Shown here: in pieces, positions 1 through 9,632 of the stretch
Position numbering within the stretch: position 1 is the first letter of the stretch
Layout: every line of letters starts with the position of its first letter
Assembly (NCBI RefSeq): GCF_025144225.1
Contig: NZ_JALXXB010000003.1
Location: 124,001 to 188,000, forward strand
DNA from: Aestuariimicrobium sp. p3-SID1156
GTDB taxonomy: Bacteria > Actinomycetota > Actinomycetes > Propionibacteriales > Propionibacteriaceae
Reading direction: 5' to 3'
Length of the DNA stretch: 64,000 nt
Notes under the pieces: generated by a model
Database searches by the model: none
Told to the model about the DNA's origin: nothing
The model's input: only the letters and a program-made list of their open reading frames with translations
Translations under genes and position numbers: made by a program

Positions 1-303
1 GTTGCGCAGCGGCACGGACTCGGTGGAGGTGATCGCCTGGAGCACACCGGCAGGGTTGTCGTTGGACTCATCCGTGTGTCCCACGACAAGGCGGGTCGGC
101 GTGACCACCATCAGGGAGAGGTGCCGGTGCACCTCTTCAGCCATGAAGGTGGCCTCGTGGTGGACCAGGTGGGTCCGGACGGGTTCCTCCCCCAGGGCGA
201 GTTCGATCGACTCGGACACCAGCTCGGGGAAGAAGCCGCACCCGATGATGCTTCGACGCACCTCGTCGGGCAGTGAGGAGGGTCGAATGGAGGGCTGCTG
301 CAC
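1..303 (-). CDS. DUF5998 family protein, N-terminal part
   Basis: The first 101 codons of a minus-strand gene run off the left edge. The reading begins at a GTG (complement of 301-303) and gives LPDEVRRSIIGCGFFPELV, then VRTHLVHHEATF and TPTRLVVGHTDE, which I recognise as the actinobacterial DUF5998 family. Members have no established biochemical role. An AGGA lies about 8 nt upstream of the GTG. The gene is divergent from the phosphatase at 363. The family call is by memory of conserved motifs; the start codon is less certain. Confidence 0.7.
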   Translation of the reverse strand, partial: MQQPSIRPSSLPDEVRRSIIGCGFFPELVSESIELALGEEPVRTHLVHHEATFMAEEVHRHLSLMVVTPTRLVVGHTDESNDNPAGVLQAITSTESVPLRN

Positions 304-348
304 CGTGCCATCCTGCCACATTTCCCCAGTCGGACGGCCTGCACCCAC

Positions 349-354
349 TAGTCT
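349..354 (+). promoter_or_regulatory. Putative -10 hexamer TAGTCT, leaderless start
   Basis: TAGTCT lies 8 nt before the ATG at 363, fitting the TANNNT-close-to-start pattern seen at many genes of this window and implying a leaderless or nearly leaderless mRNA. Inferred from spacing only. Confidence 0.4.
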
Positions 355-362
355 TCCGGCAC

Positions 363-1508
363 ATGAGCAATCGCCCCTTTGTCGGTGCCCGACTCGAGGA
401 GACCTGGACGCGCTGGCTGGCCCACCGGCTGCGACGGCGTGGCTGGGTCGAGACCGTCGTGGGCTATGCAGGTTACGGCACCTCGACGCAGGTGCGGGTG
501 CTGGGGCGCGTGACCCTGAGCCCCGACCGCCCCCGCTCGGACCTGATGCGTGCCGCCGACGACCTGCTGCGCCAGCGCGGCTGGAAGAACTTCGCGGCCG
601 TCGCTCTGGGGCGCCACACGGTGACCGTCACCATCGGGGACGCCCCCATCGATGTGCAGACCGACCGTTCGGGCTACATCGACGTGCGGGTCAAAAACCT
701 CGATCTTCCTCCGGGCTGGCACGAGATCTCCATGCAGACCAAGGACTCCAAGCCGATCAAGGTACCCATCCAGGTGGTCGGTGATGAAGAAACCTTTGGT
801 CTCATCAGCGACATCGACGACACGATCATCTCCACCTGGCTGCCGCGACTGTTCATCGCTGCCTGGAACTCCTTCGTGGCCACCGAGCAGGCCCGCCAGT
901 CGGTGCCCGGCATGGCACGCATGTACCAGAAGATCCTCCAGGACCACCCGGGCGCGCCGGTCATCTACGTGTCCACCGGGGCCTGGAACACCTACCCCTT
1001 CCTGCGCCGCTTCATCAAGCGCCACGGCTACCCGCAGGGCACGATGCTGCTCACGGACTGGGGACCGACCAACACCGGCTGGTTCCGCTCCGGGCCCGAG
1101 CACAAGCGGCTCTCGCTGCGCGAACTGGCCCGCGACTTCCCCCACATCCGCTGGCTGTTGGTGGGTGATGACGGCCAGCACGACCCCATGCTCTACCGCG
1201 AGTTCGCCGACCTGCAGCCCGACAAGGTGCGGGTCATCGCGATCCGCCAGCTGACCATGGCCCAGCAGGTGCTGGCCCACGGCACCACCACCGTGCTGGG
1301 CGACCCCAATGACGTCCAGTTCCACCCCGACGACGCCCCCGAGGTCCGCGCGCCCGACGGCGACGCCCTCCACCCCAAGCTCGTCGAGGCCCTGGCCGCC
1401 GAGCAGCGGGACCAGGACCGCCGGGACGCGGAGACGACCCAGAATCGGAAAGCCGAGGAGCCCGAGGTGGTGGAGGAGCCCGAGGTGCTGCAGGGGCCCG
1501 AGTCCTGA
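363..1508 (+). CDS. App1-type phosphatase domain protein (DUF2183)
   Basis: This 381-aa protein contains SDIDDTIIST near residue 155, the DxDxT signature of the HAD-like catalytic domain of the App1 phosphatidate phosphatase family (DUF2183). A downstream LLVGDDGQHDP block fits the later acidic motif. The family hydrolyses phosphate esters, in yeast phosphatidate; the bacterial substrate is unknown. The N-terminal ~140 residues form a separate beta-rich region, and the last ~50 are charged, with a repeated EEPEV tract. The ATG at 363 is preferred over an upstream GTG at 273 because a -10-like hexamer sits just before it. No signal peptide is seen. Confidence 0.8.
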   Translation: MSNRPFVGARLEETWTRWLAHRLRRRGWVETVVGYAGYGTSTQVRVLGRVTLSPDRPRSDLMRAADDLLRQRGWKNFAAVALGRHTVTVTIGDAPIDVQTDRSGYIDVRVKNLDLPPGWHEISMQTKDSKPIKVPIQVVGDEETFGLISDIDDTIISTWLPRLFIAAWNSFVATEQARQSVPGMARMYQKILQDHPGAPVIYVSTGAWNTYPFLRRFIKRHGYPQGTMLLTDWGPTNTGWFRSGPEHKRLSLRELARDFPHIRWLLVGDDGQHDPMLYREFADLQPDKVRVIAIRQLTMAQQVLAHGTTTVLGDPNDVQFHPDDAPEVRAPDGDALHPKLVEALAAEQRDQDRRDAETTQNRKAEEPEVVEEPEVLQGPES

Positions 1509-1635
1509 GCCTTCGTCGCGGGGACGGAACAGGCCTGCGGCGCGCCGGTTTCGCCCTGCCCACGCGAGTTGGGAGACTAGGGCGTTGGACGCGCAACTCC
1601 TGGCGTCCCCGAGATGAAGGGAACTGGCGCACCAG

Positions 1636-4242
1636 ATGACCGACCAGCCGATGATCGAGGAGGACGACGAGCGCATCATCGACGTCGACGTGACGGCGGA
1701 GATGGAGTCGAGCTTCCTCGAGTACGCGTACTCGGTCATCTACTCCCGTGCACTGCCCGATGCACGTGACGGCCTCAAGCCGGTGCAGCGACGAATCCTC
1801 TACTCGATGGACCAGATGGGCATCCGCCCCGATCGCGGGCATGTGAAGTGCGCCCGCGTGGTGGGTCAAGTCATGGGTGTGCTGCACCCGCACGGCGACA
1901 ACGCCATCTACGACGCTCTGGTGCGAATCGCCCAGCCGTGGGCGATGCGCCTGCCGCTGGTCGATGGGCACGGCAACTTCGGTTCTTTGGACGCCGGCCC
2001 GGCGGCGATGCGCTACACCGAGTGCCGGATGGACCTCCCCGCGACGGCGATGACCCAGGGTCTGGATGAGGACACTGTTGACTTCCGGCCCAATTACGAC
2101 GGCAAGGAGACCGAGCCGGTCGTGCTCCCGGCCGCGATCCCCAACCTGCTCGTCAACGGTGCCGCCGGCATCGCGGTGGGCATGGCGACCAACATCGCCC
2201 CGCACAACCTCGTCGAGGTCGTTCAGGCGTGCAAGCACCTGCTCAAACACCCCAACGCCACGCTGGAGACCATCACCCGCTTCATCCCCGGACCTGACCT
2301 GCCCACCGGCGGAACGATCGTGGGCCTGTCCGGCATCCAGGACGCCTACGCGACCGGACGCGGCAGCTTCCGCATCCGGGCGACCGCCCGCATCGAGCAG
2401 GTCGGCCCGCGCCGCAAGGGCATCGTGGTCACCGAGCTGCCCTACATGGTCGGCCCGGAGAAGATCATCGAGCAGATCAAGACGCTGGTCCAGAACAAGA
2501 AGGTCACCGGCATCAGCGACATCAAGGACCTCACAGACCTCAACCACGGCACCCGCCTGGTGATCGAGGTCAAGAACGGCATCAACCCCGAGGCCCTACT
2601 GCAGCAGTTGTACAAGCTGACCAAGCTGGAGGACTCCTTCGCGATCAACTCCGTGGCGCTGGTGGAGGGACAGCCGCGGACGATGACCCTGAAGGAGATG
2701 CTGGACGTCTACCTCGGCCACCGCCTTGAGGTCGTCACCCGCCGAACCCGCTTCCAGCTGGGAAAGGCCTCCGAGCGGCTGCACCTGGTCGAGGGCCTGC
2801 TGCTGGCCATCCTCGACATCGACGATGTCATCGCCATCGTGCGATCCTCCGATGATTCCGCCGAGGCGCGGACCCGGCTGATGGAGGCCTTCGAGCTGTC
2901 CGAGGCCCAGGCCAACCACATCCTCGACATGCAGCTGCGCCAGCTGACCAGGCTATCCTCGATCCGATTGGAGGCCGAGCGCGACGAACTCAGGCAGCGC
3001 ATCGCCCGGCTCACCGAGATCCTCGAGAACGACGACGTGCTGCGCAGCGTGGTGGCCGATGAGCTGACCGAGGTGGCACAGAAGTACGGCACACCGCGGC
3101 GCACGGTCCTGCTGGAAGGCTCGGGGGAGACTGCGGCCAAGGTGCCGACGACCGCGGCTGACCTGGAGATCGCTGACGGACCCTGTTGGGTGCTGATGAG
3201 CTCGGCCGGACTGATGGCACGGATCGACACCGCCGAGGCACTGCCCCACGGCGGCTCCCGGGTCAGCCACGACGTGATCGTGGCAGCGATTCGGTCCACC
3301 ACGCGGGGAGAGTTCGGTGTGCTCACCAACCTGGGGCGGGTGCTCCGATCTTCGGCCGTCGACCTCCCCACGGTCCCCCTGACCGCCAATGCGCCCTCGT
3401 TGAAGGGTGGCTCGCGGGCGAAGGAACTGTTCACCTTCGAGAAGGGTGAGCGCGCGATCGGACTCACCTCCCTCGGCGTAGGCGCGTCCGGGCTGGCTGT
3501 GGGCACCGCCCAGGGCGTGGTCAAGCGAGTCAACCCCGAGATGATGAACCGGGACTCCTGGGAGTACATCCGCCTGGAGCCGAAGGACGAGGTGGTCGGG
3601 GCCGTCGAGCTGGCTGATGAGGACAGCGAGCTCACCTTCATCACGACGGACGCCCAGCTGCTCCACTTCCCCGCAGGTTCGGTGCGGCCGCAGGGTCGCG
3701 CCGGTGGCGGCGTGGCCGGCATCCGGCTGGGGTCGGGAGCGCGGGCGATCTGGTTCGGCCCCGCCCGCGAGGGGGACGTGGTGGTGACCGTCTCGGGAAG
3801 TTCTGAGGTGCCTGCAGGCTCCCAGAGCGGGATGGTCAAGGTCACCCCATTCACCGAGTACCCGGGCAAGGGGCGCGGCACCGGAGGCATCCGCTGCCAC
3901 AAGTTCCTCAAGGGCGAAGACGTCCTGCTGCTGGGCTGGGCGGGTGCTCCCCCGGCGGTCGCTGCCGCCGCCTCGGGCTCGGCGATCGACCTGCCCCCCG
4001 CGACCGGCAAGCGCGACGGTTCCGGGACGCCCGCAGCCCAGCCCATCGCCGCAGTGTCCAGCAGGGCGATTGCTGCCTCGGAGGCACGCGTGGCACCTGC
4101 GAGCTCGGAGGCGTCCCGGGCCGCAGCGGGGGTCGACCCGACCCCTGGCGAGGATGCCCCAGCTGAGGACTTCGACGAGGACTCTAAAGTGGAGACTCAG
4201 CCCGCTGTTGATGACGCAGGATCGCAAGCCACATTGCTGTGA
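1636..4242 (+). CDS. parC: DNA topoisomerase IV subunit A
   Basis: This 868-aa type IIA topoisomerase A subunit starts with a conserved acidic leader followed by [20 protein letters not shown]. The breakage-reunion domain includes [15 protein letters not shown] and the catalytic tyrosine at about residue 127 ([10 protein letters not shown]), next to GHGNFGS. The C-terminal beta-pinwheel carries degenerate repeats from about residue 510, and the tail from about 770 is Ala/Ser-rich. It should form an A2B2 enzyme with ParE (minus strand, 7447-9525), a few genes away, to decatenate daughter chromosomes. The separate A and B genes and this N-terminus resemble the actinobacterial ParC-like subunit more than GyrA. 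GyrA cannot be wholly excluded, since the second gyrase pair lies outside the window. Confidence 0.88.
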   Translation: MTDQPMIEEDDERIIDVDVTAEMESSFLEYAYSVIYSRALPDARDGLKPVQRRILYSMDQMGIRPDRGHVKCARVVGQVMGVLHPHGDNAIYDALVRIAQPWAMRLPLVDGHGNFGSLDAGPAAMRYTECRMDLPATAMTQGLDEDTVDFRPNYDGKETEPVVLPAAIPNLLVNGAAGIAVGMATNIAPHNLVEVVQACKHLLKHPNATLETITRFIPGPDLPTGGTIVGLSGIQDAYATGRGSFRIRATARIEQVGPRRKGIVVTELPYMVGPEKIIEQIKTLVQNKKVTGISDIKDLTDLNHGTRLVIEVKNGINPEALLQQLYKLTKLEDSFAINSVALVEGQPRTMTLKEMLDVYLGHRLEVVTRRTRFQLGKASERLHLVEGLLLAILDIDDVIAIVRSSDDSAEARTRLMEAFELSEAQANHILDMQLRQLTRLSSIRLEAERDELRQRIARLTEILENDDVLRSVVADELTEVAQKYGTPRRTVLLEGSGETAAKVPTTAADLEIADGPCWVLMSSAGLMARIDTAEALPHGGSRVSHDVIVAAIRSTTRGEFGVLTNLGRVLRSSAVDLPTVPLTANAPSLKGGSRAKELFTFEKGERAIGLTSLGVGASGLAVGTAQGVVKRVNPEMMNRDSWEYIRLEPKDEVVGAVELADEDSELTFITTDAQLLHFPAGSVRPQGRAGGGVAGIRLGSGARAIWFGPAREGDVVVTVSGSSEVPAGSQSGMVKVTPFTEYPGKGRGTGGIRCHKFLKGEDVLLLGWAGAPPAVAAAASGSAIDLPPATGKRDGSGTPAAQPIAAVSSRAIAASEARVAPASSEASRAAAGVDPTPGEDAPAEDFDEDSKVETQPAVDDAGSQATLL

Positions 4243-4273
4243 GAGTTGAACTTCCTTTGACTTCGGAGTGCCC

Positions 4274-4861
4274 ATGACGCCAAATGCGTGGTTTACAACC
4301 ATCGGTGCCGCGGTGTTGGCTTGTGCGGCAGCGTTTCAGGCTCAGATTGACCTCGCTAATGCATGGGCGTGGCAGCGCCAAGCGGCGCGGCTTGACCCGC
4401 AGAACACGAAGGCTGCGCGACGTCGCCAGTCGTGGCCGACCGCCGAGGGCTATGAGAGCCCTGGCCTGCTGCCGTGGATTCCTTCCTCAGTCCACGCGCA
4501 AATCGGGGCTAAGAGTCTCAACTCTGGGGGCTGGATGCTGGTGTCGTACGGATCAACGCTGACGTTCGCTGGAAGCCTCCCCGCCCCTACGTGGGCTCTG
4601 TTCTTGGCCGCTTTGGGCATATTCCTGTTCGCCGTGCTTTTGGCTACTTGGCTAACGCGCCAACTATCGCGTGAAGGCGAGATGGATTGCAATCTCGCCT
4701 TCGTGCGAACGTACGGCTTTGGAAGATTCAACGCGCGGCTCGAGGAAGCCGAGTCGAGCAAGTTCTTTCGTCGAGCGGGTAACTACTTTGGGAGGATGCT
4801 GCGCAATTCCGCCTTGGTGGTTCTCGCGCCGTGGCGTCTGAGGCGCAGCATTCAGGACTGA
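4274..4861 (+). CDS. Hypothetical two-segment membrane protein with AT-richer codons
   Basis: I do not recognise this 195-aa protein. It has a hydrophobic segment near the N-terminus (TTIGAAVLACAAAFQA) and a second around residues 110-130 (LFLAALGIFLFAVLLATWLT), with a basic C-terminal tail rich in Arg. An ATG at 4274 or a GTG at 4268 could start it; a clear Shine-Dalgarno is not evident. Codon choice differs from its neighbours, with many A/T third positions (aat, ttt, aca, gct, caa, cta). That suggests recent acquisition. It lies 31 bases after parC and 55 before the carbonic anhydrase. Confidence 0.55.
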   Translation: MTPNAWFTTIGAAVLACAAAFQAQIDLANAWAWQRQAARLDPQNTKAARRRQSWPTAEGYESPGLLPWIPSSVHAQIGAKSLNSGGWMLVSYGSTLTFAGSLPAPTWALFLAALGIFLFAVLLATWLTRQLSREGEMDCNLAFVRTYGFGRFNARLEEAESSKFFRRAGNYFGRMLRNSALVVLAPWRLRRSIQD

Positions 4862-4903
4862 GGACGAGGGGACGTGCAGACACGCCCCCCAGTGCGTTGG
4901 CCG

Positions 4904-4909
4904 TAGAGT
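4904..4909 (+). promoter_or_regulatory. Putative -10 hexamer TAGAGT, leaderless start
   Basis: TAGAGT ends 7 nt before the ATG at 4917 and supports that start over the in-frame GTG at 4908, which lies inside the hexamer region. Confidence 0.4.
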
Positions 4910-4916
4910 GTCCCCC

Positions 4917-5417
4917 ATGGGTGACTTTGACGACCTGCTGGAGAGGAACAAGACCTACGCCGAGACCTTCACCGAGGGCGGCTTCGACGGCATCGCGCAG
5001 GCCGGGGTCCTAGTGATCACGTGCATGGACTCGCGCATCGAGCCGCTGAGCATGCTCGGCCTCAAGCTCGGGGACGCGAAGATCCTGCGCACCCCCGGTG
5101 GTCGGGTCACCCCGGACGCCATCGTCGGGTGCATCCTGGGAGTGCACCTGCTCAACGTGGATCGCATCATGGTTGTCCCCCACACCCGCTGCGCGATGGC
5201 AAGCGGCACCGACCAGCAGATTGCCGACAAGGTGCTCACCAAGGATGGCACCGACATCCGCGGCATGACCCTGGGCGCCTCTCCCGACCAGGCCAGCGCC
5301 GTCAACTTCGACGTGCGTGCGCTGCGCAGCCACCCGCTCATCACCGGCTTCGCCACCGTGGGCGGGTTCATCTACGACGTGGACTCCGGGCTCCTGGAGG
5401 AGATCACGATCGCCTGA
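4917..5417 (+). CDS. Beta-class carbonic anhydrase
   Basis: This 166-aa cytosolic enzyme interconverts CO2 and bicarbonate. Zinc ligands follow the beta-class pattern: Cys36 in the CMDSR motif (with the Asp38-Arg40 dyad), then His89 and Cys92 in VPHTRC. The RTPGGRVTPDAI segment matches the conserved core. The length is typical of the small actinobacterial beta class. The gene is convergent with thpR, whose stop lies 6 bases away. The start is chosen by the adjacent -10-like hexamer. Confidence 0.9.
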   Translation: MGDFDDLLERNKTYAETFTEGGFDGIAQAGVLVITCMDSRIEPLSMLGLKLGDAKILRTPGGRVTPDAIVGCILGVHLLNVDRIMVVPHTRCAMASGTDQQIADKVLTKDGTDIRGMTLGASPDQASAVNFDVRALRSHPLITGFATVGGFIYDVDSGLLEEITIA

Positions 5418-5423
5418 GGCAGC

Positions 5424-5993
5424 TCAGCGGGCTCCTCGGACCACCGCGAGGGGCCAGCGACCCACGACCTCATAACGGCGCTCGGCCAGGTGCGACTCAA
5501 TCAGCACCAACTCCTGGGCGGTCCAGGACCAGCCCGGGAAGGAATCCACGATCCGCACCCATGAGGTCGCTTCCGTGCCGCGATGGGTACGGGCCAGGGT
5601 GAGGTGACCGGTGTAGCGTGCGCCATCCGCACTGGTTCCGGCCCTGGTGGCAGCATTGCGGCAGCGTTGGGCCAGGGCTTCCAGTTCCTGTGCGCCCTGT
5701 GTCACGCCCAGCGCCAGGATGCGTGCTCGGCTGGGGTCCGGGAAGCAGACGGTTCCCGCCAGACGGATGTCGAAGGCGGGGGTGGCCGCAGCCGCCTCGG
5801 CGAGCAGTTCGTCAAGGGGTTCGCGGGCGCGTTCGGGCACCGAGGCCATGAACGCGGTGGTGACATGCCAGTTCTCCATCGGCGTCCAGCGCCACGTTCC
5901 CGACCCCGCGGCCCGGCGTGGTTGGAGATGCGCGTCGATCCGCTCCAGGACGTCGAGCGGGGGCAGGACTGCGGAGAACAGGCGTGCGGTCAT
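5424..5993 (-). CDS. thpR: RNA 2',3'-cyclic phosphodiesterase (2H phosphoesterase)
   Basis: This 189-aa protein has the two HxTx motifs of the 2H phosphoesterase superfamily, WHVTTAF near residue 43 and GHLTLAR near residue 128. They form the symmetric active site of ThpR/LigT enzymes, which open 2',3'-cyclic phosphates to 2'-phosphates and can ligate tRNA halves in vitro. The start is placed at the ATG at 5993 because a TAGGGT hexamer sits 6 nt upstream; a GTG at 5999 is the alternative. It is followed on the same strand by the carbonic anhydrase's convergent end. Confidence 0.85.
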   Translation of the reverse strand: MTARLFSAVLPPLDVLERIDAHLQPRRAAGSGTWRWTPMENWHVTTAFMASVPERAREPLDELLAEAAAATPAFDIRLAGTVCFPDPSRARILALGVTQGAQELEALAQRCRNAATRAGTSADGARYTGHLTLARTHRGTEATSWVRIVDSFPGWSWTAQELVLIESHLAERRYEVVGRWPLAVVRGAR

Positions 5994-5999
5994 GGCCAC

Positions 6000-6005
6000 A
6001 CCCTA
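6000..6005 (-). promoter_or_regulatory. Putative -10 hexamer TAGGGT of thpR
   Basis: On the minus strand TAGGGT lies 6 nt before the ATG at 5993, consistent with a leaderless transcript. Confidence 0.4.
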
Positions 6006-6027
6006 CGTGCCCCCTCCCGGCGTGGGG

Positions 6028-7404
6028 CTAGACGGTGGCCCGCCGGTTCGGTCGGACCATGAGCATCGCGACCAGGCCGACCAGCAGCACCATCACGATG
6101 CCCAGGATCCCCCAGTACTGGGTGTTCTCCCGTCCGGTCAGGGACGCACCTAGGCTGATGGAGAGGCCGAAGAGGGTCGGGGCGAGGAAGGAGATGGCGC
6201 GTCCGGTGGTGGCGTAGAGGCCGAAGATCTCACCGCTGCGCCCGGCCGGGATGATGCGGGCGAGGTAGCTCCGGGCCGCTGACTGTGCCGGACCGACGAA
6301 CATGCACATGATCAGGCCGAGGCTCCAGAACACCTTCGGGCCGCCGTCGTGGAGCGCGAAGACCCCCACACCGCAGGCGATCAGGCCAACCAGGGACCCC
6401 AGGATGACCGTGCGCGGACCCAGAACGTCGTCCAGCAGGCCCGAGGCGATGGTGGCCAGGCCGGCAACGATGTTGGCGGCGGCACCGAAGATGATCACGC
6501 TGCCGGCGGTGAAGCCGAAGGTGCTGGTGGCGATCACCGCACCGAAGGAGAACACGCCGGCCAGACCGTCGCGGAAGAGCGCCGAGGCGATCAGGAACCA
6601 GAACAGCTCCCGCTGCTCGTGCCAGAGCCCCTTGATGGTGCCGAACACGTCGCGGTAGGCGCTGACGATGCTGACCGGGCGCCGCTCGCTGCGGACCTGC
6701 TCCCGGTCGCGGATGACCAGGAAGGTCGGGATGGTGAACAGCAGCGTCCAGGCGGCACAGACGAGCATGCCGTACCGCACGTCGAGCCCGTTCTCGAGCG
6801 TGTCGGGGGCGATGAGGGTGACGTAGATGAGCAGGAGCACCACGATGCCACCCATGTAGCCCATCCCCCAGCCCAGCCCCGAGACGCGTCCGACGTTCCT
6901 CGGGGAGGCCACCTGCTCGATGGTGGCGTTGTAGTTGACGCCGGCAAGTTCGCTGATGATCGAGCCGATGCCCAGCAGCGCGAGACCCGGCCAGAGCCAC
7001 TTCGGGTCGGGTGCGACGAAGAACAGGGACGCCGAGATGGCCACCAGTGCCCAGGTCTGCCACCGCAGATTGCGCACGGTATGACCGGAGCGATCCGCCC
7101 GCTGGCCAAGTACCGGCGCGAGGAGGGCGACGATGACGCCGGCGATCGCGGTGGAGGTGGACAATGCCAGGGCCGGGGTGTTTCCGGCTCCGAAGCTTGA
7201 CGAGGTGATGTAGACCGCGAAGACGAAGGTGGTGATGACGGTGGCGAAGGGCTGGGTGCCCCAGTCCCACAGCGCCCAGGCCATGACGCGACCGGGACGG
7301 CTCGGAGGTGCCGCCTCGAGGGCGGTGACCTCCGGCAACTCGTGGGAAGGGCCGGCGTCAGTGGAGGCCGGCTTGGGGGGCTGGCCGAAGTGGGGGCTGC
7401 TCAC
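6028..7404 (-). CDS. MFS transporter, UMF1/Atg22-like family
   Basis: This 458-aa integral membrane protein has about twelve hydrophobic segments. After a ~40-residue cytoplasmic leader comes AWALWDWGTQPFATVITTFVF, the signature start of the UMF1 (Atg22-like) branch of the major facilitator superfamily. The APVLGQRADRSGHT loop fits the MFS loop 2-3 motif. Substrates of bacterial members are not established. It starts with GTG at 7404, with a -10-like TAGTGT 7 nt upstream. It follows parE on the same strand with a 42-base gap but probably has its own promoter. Confidence 0.85.
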   Translation of the reverse strand: MSSPHFGQPPKPASTDAGPSHELPEVTALEAAPPSRPGRVMAWALWDWGTQPFATVITTFVFAVYITSSSFGAGNTPALALSTSTAIAGVIVALLAPVLGQRADRSGHTVRNLRWQTWALVAISASLFFVAPDPKWLWPGLALLGIGSIISELAGVNYNATIEQVASPRNVGRVSGLGWGMGYMGGIVVLLLIYVTLIAPDTLENGLDVRYGMLVCAAWTLLFTIPTFLVIRDREQVRSERRPVSIVSAYRDVFGTIKGLWHEQRELFWFLIASALFRDGLAGVFSFGAVIATSTFGFTAGSVIIFGAAANIVAGLATIASGLLDDVLGPRTVILGSLVGLIACGVGVFALHDGGPKVFWSLGLIMCMFVGPAQSAARSYLARIIPAGRSGEIFGLYATTGRAISFLAPTLFGLSISLGASLTGRENTQYWGILGIVMVLLVGLVAMLMVRPNRRATV

Positions 7405-7411
7405 CCGCTGA

Positions 7412-7417
7412 ACACTA
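7412..7417 (-). promoter_or_regulatory. Putative -10 hexamer TAGTGT of the MFS gene
   Basis: On the minus strand TAGTGT lies 7 nt before the GTG at 7404. This is the leaderless spacing seen elsewhere in the window. Confidence 0.35.
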
Positions 7418-7446
7418 GGGCCAACGGGTGAACATTGGGCAACGAC

Positions 7447-9525
7447 TCACGCGTCGATGGTCTCCGTGTCGATCTGGTAGGCGCCGTCGATGATGAACTC
7501 CTTGCGCGGGGCGACGTCATTACCCATCAGCATCTCGAACACCCGCTCGGCGGCCTCGGCCTCGTCCACAGTGATGCGGCGCAGGGTGCGGTGCTTGGGG
7601 TCCATGGTGGTCTCCTTGAGTTGGGAGGCGTCCATCTCGCCCAGGCCCTTGTAGCGCTGCGGCTCCTTGAATGACTGGCCGCGCTTGGTGAGCTCGGCCA
7701 GCTTCCGCTGGTACTCGGCATCGGAGTAGGTGTAGATGTACTTGTCGTAACCGCGCTTGGGCTTGACCAGCTCGAACCGGTGCAGCGGCGGGACAGCCGA
7801 GTAGACCCGGCCCGCTTCGACCATGGGGCGCATGTACTTGAAGAAGAGTGTGGCGAGCAGGCAACGGATGTGGGCACCGTCGCTGTCGGCGTCCGCCATG
7901 AAGATGATCTTGCCGTAGCGCGCGGAGTCGAGGTCGAAGGTGCGCCCCGAGCCGCCGCCGACGACCTGGATGATGCTGGCGCACTCGGCGTTCTTGAGCA
8001 TGTCGGCCACCGAGGCCTTCTGCACGTTGAGAATCTTGCCCCGGATCGGCAGCAGCGCCTGGAACTCCGAGTTGCGGGCCACATTGGCGGTGCCCAGGGC
8101 CGAGTCGCCCTCCACGATGAACAGCTCGGTGGCGTCGGTGTCGGAGCTGCGGCAGTCCTTCAGCTTCGGGGGCAACGAGGAGGACTCCAGCGCAGTCTTG
8201 CGGCGCTGGTTCTCCTTGTGGACGCGGGCAGCCACGCGGGCCCGACCGGCATTGGCGACCTTCTCCATCACGGTGCGGGCTACGGTCTTGACTGCAGGCT
8301 TGGTGGAGGTCAGCCAGTCGGTGACCTCCTGCTCGACGGTACGGGCCACCAGCCGGCGTACGGGTGGGGTGCCGAGTACCTCCTTGGTCTGGCCCTCGAA
8401 CTGGGGTTCGGCCAGCCGCACGGTGACCACAGCTGTCATCCCCTCCAGGACGTCGTCGCGGACAACCTCCTCCCCTGACTTGAGGATGCGGGAGTTGCCC
8501 ATCACCGTGGCGAAGGCCTTGGTGATGCCCTGCTCGAAACCTGAGACATGGGTGCCGCCCTTGGGGGTGGCGACGACGTTCACGAACGAACGCTCGACGG
8601 TGTCGTAGGAGTTGGTCCAGCACAGGGCGATGTCGATGTCGAGGTCACGGTCGACGTCAGTGGGGGTCATGGCGCCGTTCTGGTCCAACATGGGGACGGT
8701 TTCGGTGAAGGAGCCGGTCCCCTGGAGCCGCATCACCTCCGAGACCTTCTCCCCCGGTGCCAGGTAGTCGCAGAACTCGCTGATGCCGCCATCGTGCTGG
8801 AAAATCTCACTCACCGGTTCCCCCGGATGGCGCTGGTCCGCGATCTCCAGCCGTAGCCCGGGGACAAGGAAGCTGGTCTGTCGGGCGCGGTTGAGCAGGT
8901 GCTCCAGGGAGAGTTCGGCGTCCTTGAGGAAGATCTGGCGGTCGGGCCAGTAGCGCACCCGCGTGCCGGTCACCCCCCGCTTGGCCCTACCCACCTCACG
9001 GACGCCGGGCTGAGGGGTGAACGGGGCCTCGGGCCCCTCGCCGTCGAAGACACCGGGCACGCCACGACGGAAGGAGACCTCATAGACCTTGGAGTTGCGG
9101 TCGACCTGGACGTCGAGTCGGGAGCTGAGGGCATTGACCACTGAGGCACCGACGCCGTGGAGGCCGCCGGTGGCGTTGTAGGTCCCCGAGCCGAACTTGC
9201 CGCCGGCGTGAAGCTTGGTGAAGACGACCTCGATGCCGCTCAGACCGGTGCGCGGCTCCTTGTCGACGGGGATGCCACGGGCCTGGTCGGCCACCTCGAC
9301 CGAGCCATCGGCCCTCAGCGAGACGGTGATCAGGTTGCCGTACCCGGCCAGGGCCTCGTCGACGGAGTTGTCGATGATCTCCCACAGGCAATGCATCAAC
9401 CCCTTGGTGTCCGTGGACCCGATGTACATCGCCGGGCGCTTCCGCACGGCCTCGAGTCCCTCCAGCACCAGCAGGTGCTTGGCCTCGTAGTCTCGTCCCT
9501 GGTTCTGCGCCTTGATCTGTGCCAC
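7447..9525 (-). CDS. parE: DNA topoisomerase IV subunit B
   Basis: This 692-aa ATPase subunit pairs with ParC. The GHKL fold shows the N-box EIIDNSVDEALAGYG near residue 50, then DQARGIPVD and GGLHGVGASVVNALS. The C-terminal TOPRIM domain has VEGDSALG and DADSDGAHIRCL for metal-dependent cleavage, and PLHRFELVKPKRG leads to the tail. The length fits ParE/GyrB without an inserted E. coli-type domain. The start is the GTG at 9525 (complement), giving the N-terminus (M)AQIKAQNQGRDYEAKHLLVLEG. It lies in the same neighbourhood as parC, on the opposite strand. Confidence 0.88.
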   Translation of the reverse strand: MAQIKAQNQGRDYEAKHLLVLEGLEAVRKRPAMYIGSTDTKGLMHCLWEIIDNSVDEALAGYGNLITVSLRADGSVEVADQARGIPVDKEPRTGLSGIEVVFTKLHAGGKFGSGTYNATGGLHGVGASVVNALSSRLDVQVDRNSKVYEVSFRRGVPGVFDGEGPEAPFTPQPGVREVGRAKRGVTGTRVRYWPDRQIFLKDAELSLEHLLNRARQTSFLVPGLRLEIADQRHPGEPVSEIFQHDGGISEFCDYLAPGEKVSEVMRLQGTGSFTETVPMLDQNGAMTPTDVDRDLDIDIALCWTNSYDTVERSFVNVVATPKGGTHVSGFEQGITKAFATVMGNSRILKSGEEVVRDDVLEGMTAVVTVRLAEPQFEGQTKEVLGTPPVRRLVARTVEQEVTDWLTSTKPAVKTVARTVMEKVANAGRARVAARVHKENQRRKTALESSSLPPKLKDCRSSDTDATELFIVEGDSALGTANVARNSEFQALLPIRGKILNVQKASVADMLKNAECASIIQVVGGGSGRTFDLDSARYGKIIFMADADSDGAHIRCLLATLFFKYMRPMVEAGRVYSAVPPLHRFELVKPKRGYDKYIYTYSDAEYQRKLAELTKRGQSFKEPQRYKGLGEMDASQLKETTMDPKHRTLRRITVDEAEAAERVFEMLMGNDVAPRKEFIIDGAYQIDTETIDA

Positions 9526-9574
9526 CCCGCGAGATTACAAGCCGGCCCCGACAATTCCGACCCGGCACGCGAGC

Positions 9575-9604
9575 GGCCCCGCACCAGGTGGTCGGTGCGG
9601 GGCC
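9575..9604 (-). terminator. Hairpin terminator after the DUF7455 gene
   Basis: Perfect 11-bp arms (GGCCCCGCACC and its complement) enclose an 8-nt loop between parE and the minus-strand gene ending at 9633. There is no U-tract, as is usual for high-GC actinobacteria. Confidence 0.7.
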
Positions 9605-9632
9605 TCTCGGTAGGGGTCTGGGTTCGCTGGGA

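Noticed and set aside
2..784. Plus-strand frame overlapping the DUF5998 and App1 genes
   Set aside because: It is rich in Arg/Pro/Ser in a shadow pattern, while both overlapping genes have recognisable conserved sequence.
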